A stretch of DNA of 64,000 nt from Bacteroidales bacterium (GTDB lineage Bacteria; Bacteroidota; Bacteroidia; Bacteroidales; UBA12077), in assembly GCA_013138975.1 (NCBI GenBank), contig WTBR01000034.1, forward strand, positions 1 to 64,000, given 5' to 3'. A program made the position numbers and the translations under genes. Below the pieces are notes generated by a model, which was given only the letters and a program-made list of their open reading frames with translations, did no database searches and was not told the DNA's origin. This document shows, in pieces, positions 61,901 through 64,000 of the stretch. The first letter of the stretch is position 1, and each line of letters starts with the position of its first letter.

Positions 61901-62733
61901 GACAAAAGAGAGGATTAGGAAATATTATTAGTGATTCGTTTAACTATTTACGATTTCATTTTAAATCTTTATTTAAAATATTACTTTTTGTTTGTGGACC
62001 AATATTATTACTAGGAGGAATATTATTGGGAATTTCGTATTCTAATTTATTTAAGAATATGGATTTTAACTCTGCCGCGTCTCCAATTACAAGTGGATTT
62101 GGACTAGGCTTACTTATTTCGTTTGTAATTATTGGTTTGGGAGTGTTGGCATTAAATGGAATAATAACAGAATACATGAAAGTTTCCTTAATCAAATCAC
62201 GAACAGAAATTACTTTTAATGATGTGATTAGTGGTTTTAAGCAAAGATTTTGGAAATACTTTTTAGCTATGATAATTGTGGTAATTATATTATTTGTAAG
62301 TATGTTCTTTTTCATTTTACCTATGATATGGTTAGGTATTGTTTTTAGTTTAATATTTTTTATTATTGGTGTAGAAAACACAGGCTCATTTGAATCAATA
62401 GGAAGATGCTTTAAGCTTGTTAAAGGATATTGGTGGAGAACTTTTGGATTGCATTTTTTAATGGGACTAATTCAAACAGGATTGACTTATGCATTCATAC
62501 TTCCAGTTTATATTATTGGCGCTGCGTTAATGTTTTCATCAGAAGATCCAATGTTGTTGGCTGAAAATCTGCCTATAGTTATGATGATTTTTATGCCGTT
62601 TATTATACTTATTGGTTCATTAAGTTATTCACTTTCGAGCATAGCTTCAGGAATAAACTATTTTTCAATTGTTGAAGTAAAAGAAGAAATTGGCTTAAAG
62701 GAAAGAATTGAGAAAATTGAAACAGAAAATTAA
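61879..62733 (+). CDS. Polytopic membrane protein of the RDD/SpoIIM cluster
   Basis: A 284-residue integral membrane protein with about six hydrophobic helices (LFKILLFVCGPILLLGGILL; LGLLISFVIIGLGVLALNGI; YFLAMIIVVIILFVSMFFFI; FMPFIILIGSLSYSLSSIAS). Its start MLSEINLRQKRGLGNIISDS is a frequent motif of cluster proteins related to DUF4013/glycerophosphoryl-diester-phosphodiesterase membrane regions. The ATG at 61879 is inside the upstream gene, and the downstream gene starts inside this one, so the cluster is translationally coupled. Specific function unknown. Confidence 0.75.
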   Translation: MLSEINLRQKRGLGNIISDSFNYLRFHFKSLFKILLFVCGPILLLGGILLGISYSNLFKNMDFNSAASPITSGFGLGLLISFVIIGLGVLALNGIITEYMKVSLIKSRTEITFNDVISGFKQRFWKYFLAMIIVVIILFVSMFFFILPMIWLGIVFSLIFFIIGVENTGSFESIGRCFKLVKGYWWRTFGLHFLMGLIQTGLTYAFILPVYIIGAALMFSSEDPMLLAENLPIVMMIFMPFIILIGSLSYSLSSIASGINYFSIVEVKEEIGLKERIEKIETEN

Positions 62734-63427
62734 TAGATTTCTTCACATTGTTTTTATTATAGCAATTCCTTTTTCGGGATTTGCCAGAGAGGATATTCCT
62801 GAAACAAAAATTCAGGAAAGATCTTTTTCTGAAATAGAATACAATAGTTTAAAAAAGGAAAAAAAGTATCAAGCCTTTCTTAATTATAAAAATCCTATAA
62901 ATAAAAATGAGAGCAAATTAAAACGATTTTTACTTCGTACTATTGAAATTTTATTAAAAAACAGGATAGTTAGCTTAGTAATTACTGTTTTCCCATATCT
63001 TTTAGTTATTGTGGCTTTTACTTTAATTATTCTAAGATTATCGAATGTGGAATTTGGGAGGCTATTAAAACCAAATTTAAGAAATAAGGATTCAAAGATT
63101 ATTTATGACGATGAAAATATCTATGAGATTGATATAGACAAACTTTTAAAAAGTGCTATAGAATTGAAAGATTACAGGTTAGCAGTACGCTATAATTTTT
63201 TAAAAACATTAAAATTTTTGAGCGATAAGGAAAAAATTAAATGGGAAGTTTATAAAACAAATTATGATTATCAGTGTGAATTGAAGAAAGAAAATTACTA
63301 TTCTTTTTTCTGTGAATTAACCCGTTACTTTGAATTCATGTGGTACGGAGAGTTTAAAGTTGATTTGGTAAAGTATTATAGTGAATCGATCAGCTTGTCA
63401 AATAAAATAATTGAAGAGTTTACTTAG
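62708..63427 (+). CDS. DUF4129-type membrane protein
   Basis: A 239-residue protein with a TTG start inside the preceding gene (26-bp overlap); no ATG is available in frame before the conserved part, so the start is inferred from the signal peptide MRKLKQKINRFLHIVFIIAI. After about 65 periplasmic residues comes a transmembrane helix (SLVITVFPYLLVIVAFTLII, about 90-110) and then a helical soluble domain (LKSAIELKDYRLAVRYNFLK; LTRYFEFMWYGEFKVD) that matches the C-terminal part of DUF4129 proteins, including the W-Y-G near the end. Fourth gene of the cluster; the next gene starts immediately after the stop. Confidence 0.72.
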   Translation: MRKLKQKINRFLHIVFIIAIPFSGFAREDIPETKIQERSFSEIEYNSLKKEKKYQAFLNYKNPINKNESKLKRFLLRTIEILLKNRIVSLVITVFPYLLVIVAFTLIILRLSNVEFGRLLKPNLRNKDSKIIYDDENIYEIDIDKLLKSAIELKDYRLAVRYNFLKTLKFLSDKEKIKWEVYKTNYDYQCELKKENYYSFFCELTRYFEFMWYGEFKVDLVKYYSESISLSNKIIEEFT

Positions 63428-64000
63428 ATGAATATTCCACGTAAATATTATTTATGGTTGATATTGGAAATTGTAATTCTAATAATTGTAGAATATAACA
63501 AGCCTCAGAAAATTGATTGGAGTAGAACTTATTCCTCATATGATAATATTCCATTTGGCACAAAAGTTTTATTTAACTTGATTCCAGAGATATTCCCCGA
63601 GAAGACAGTTAAAAGAATTAATCAAACACTATATGATTATACTAAAGAGAATATAAATGATGATTATACATTGATATTTATTGCTGAAAACATTTCCTTT
63701 TCCCAGCTCAGTTGTGATATGTTATTAGACTTCGTAAAAAAGGGGAGTGAAGTTTTTATCTCAGCAAAAAATATATCCAAAATATTAACGGATTCGTTGG
63801 ACATCGAATTAGAAAAAACGCGTCTAAAAATTATTGATAAATCAGTTAAATTAAAGTTTAATAATAAGCTTGCTTTGATTGATACAATATCGAAAATCCC
63901 CACAATTGATTTCCAAACAAGCATAAAATTTTTAAAAGACTCGAAGTACAAAGTAAATATATTAGACTCATCAAATAGCAGTATAAACTTTGCAAAGATA
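63428..64000 (+). CDS. DUF4350-like protein, truncated by the window end
   Basis: The first 191 residues of a longer protein. The ATG at 63428 is directly adjacent to the TAG of the previous gene. It begins with a membrane segment (YYLWLILEIVILIIVEYNK) and continues with WSRTYSSYDNIPFGTKVLF and LIPEIFPEK, then LIFIAENISFSQLSCDMLLDF, which matches the DUF4350 style: a membrane-anchored Rossmann-like domain that precedes a MoxR ATPase gene in this cluster. I expect moxR and DUF58 genes next, beyond the window. Confidence 0.75.
   Translation, partial: MNIPRKYYLWLILEIVILIIVEYNKPQKIDWSRTYSSYDNIPFGTKVLFNLIPEIFPEKTVKRINQTLYDYTKENINDDYTLIFIAENISFSQLSCDMLLDFVKKGSEVFISAKNISKILTDSLDIELEKTRLKIIDKSVKLKFNNKLALIDTISKIPTIDFQTSIKFLKDSKYKVNILDSSNSSINFAKI

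Overview
The window reads as a chromosomal segment of a low-GC member of the Bacteroidota, probably class Bacteroidia of the Marinilabiliales/Bacteroidales kind. The evidence is two secreted proteins with type IX secretion (T9SS) sorting domains, an HU-plus-SPOR fusion protein, a TPR-type sensor kinase, A-rich leaders with almost no Shine-Dalgarno sequences, promoter motifs of the -33 TTTG / -7 TAnnTTTG type, a GxxExxY gene, and the RDD/SpoIIM/DUF4129 membrane cluster. I see no rRNA, tRNA, CRISPR array or intact insertion sequence. Genus is not determinable from reading alone.

Layout. 0.5-7 kb: an M20 peptidase, an outer-membrane beta-barrel protein and a 1277-residue gingipain-like (C25) protease with a T9SS tail. 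8-10.3 kb: a nucleotidyltransferase/metallophosphoesterase pair and a DUF4238-like fragment. 10.4-18.6 kb: a zinc alcohol dehydrogenase divergent from an AraC regulator, a NYN-domain protein, a lipoprotein, a GIY-YIG gene that looks like a lone integron-type cassette, an AraC/LysE pair and a secreted esterase. 18.9-26 kb: cold-shock protein, ATP-grasp enzyme, an SDR / lipidated glyoxalase / old-yellow-enzyme operon and another secreted hydrolase. 26.4-33.2 kb: a TPR histidine kinase, a full-length RapA (a family best known from gammaproteobacteria) and a flavoprotein. 33.9-38.9 kb: the most island-like part, with two unrecognised genes carrying strong Shine-Dalgarno sequences, convergent with a large LRR-Roc-COR protein ending in a TIR-like domain. 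39.5-44.8 kb: MazG-like enzyme and a polyamine block (arginine decarboxylase, agmatinase, deoxyhypusine-synthase-like enzyme) split by a repeat array built from a GxxExxY gene. 45-50 kb: HU-SPOR protein and a hybrid histidine kinase. 50-64 kb: papain-like peptidase, PagL-like lipid A deacylase, ferritin-VIT1 fusion, dGTPase, MscS-CorA pair, histidine kinase, a T9SS protein, and the RDD / SpoIIM / membrane protein / DUF4129 / DUF4350-like cluster that runs off the end.

The gene content is a mix of housekeeping and accessory functions. The striking part is the space between the genes: at least five families of short palindromic or MITE-like repeats occur more than once. Some copies begin exactly at or right after the stop codon of the neighbouring gene. 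One tandem array consists of copies of a GxxExxY gene that all share the same internal deletion. The best candidates for an undescribed system are (i) the GxxExxY repeat array, (ii) the two-gene unknown module next to the Roco-TIR-like protein, and (iii) the lone attC-like cassette carrying a GIY-YIG protein.
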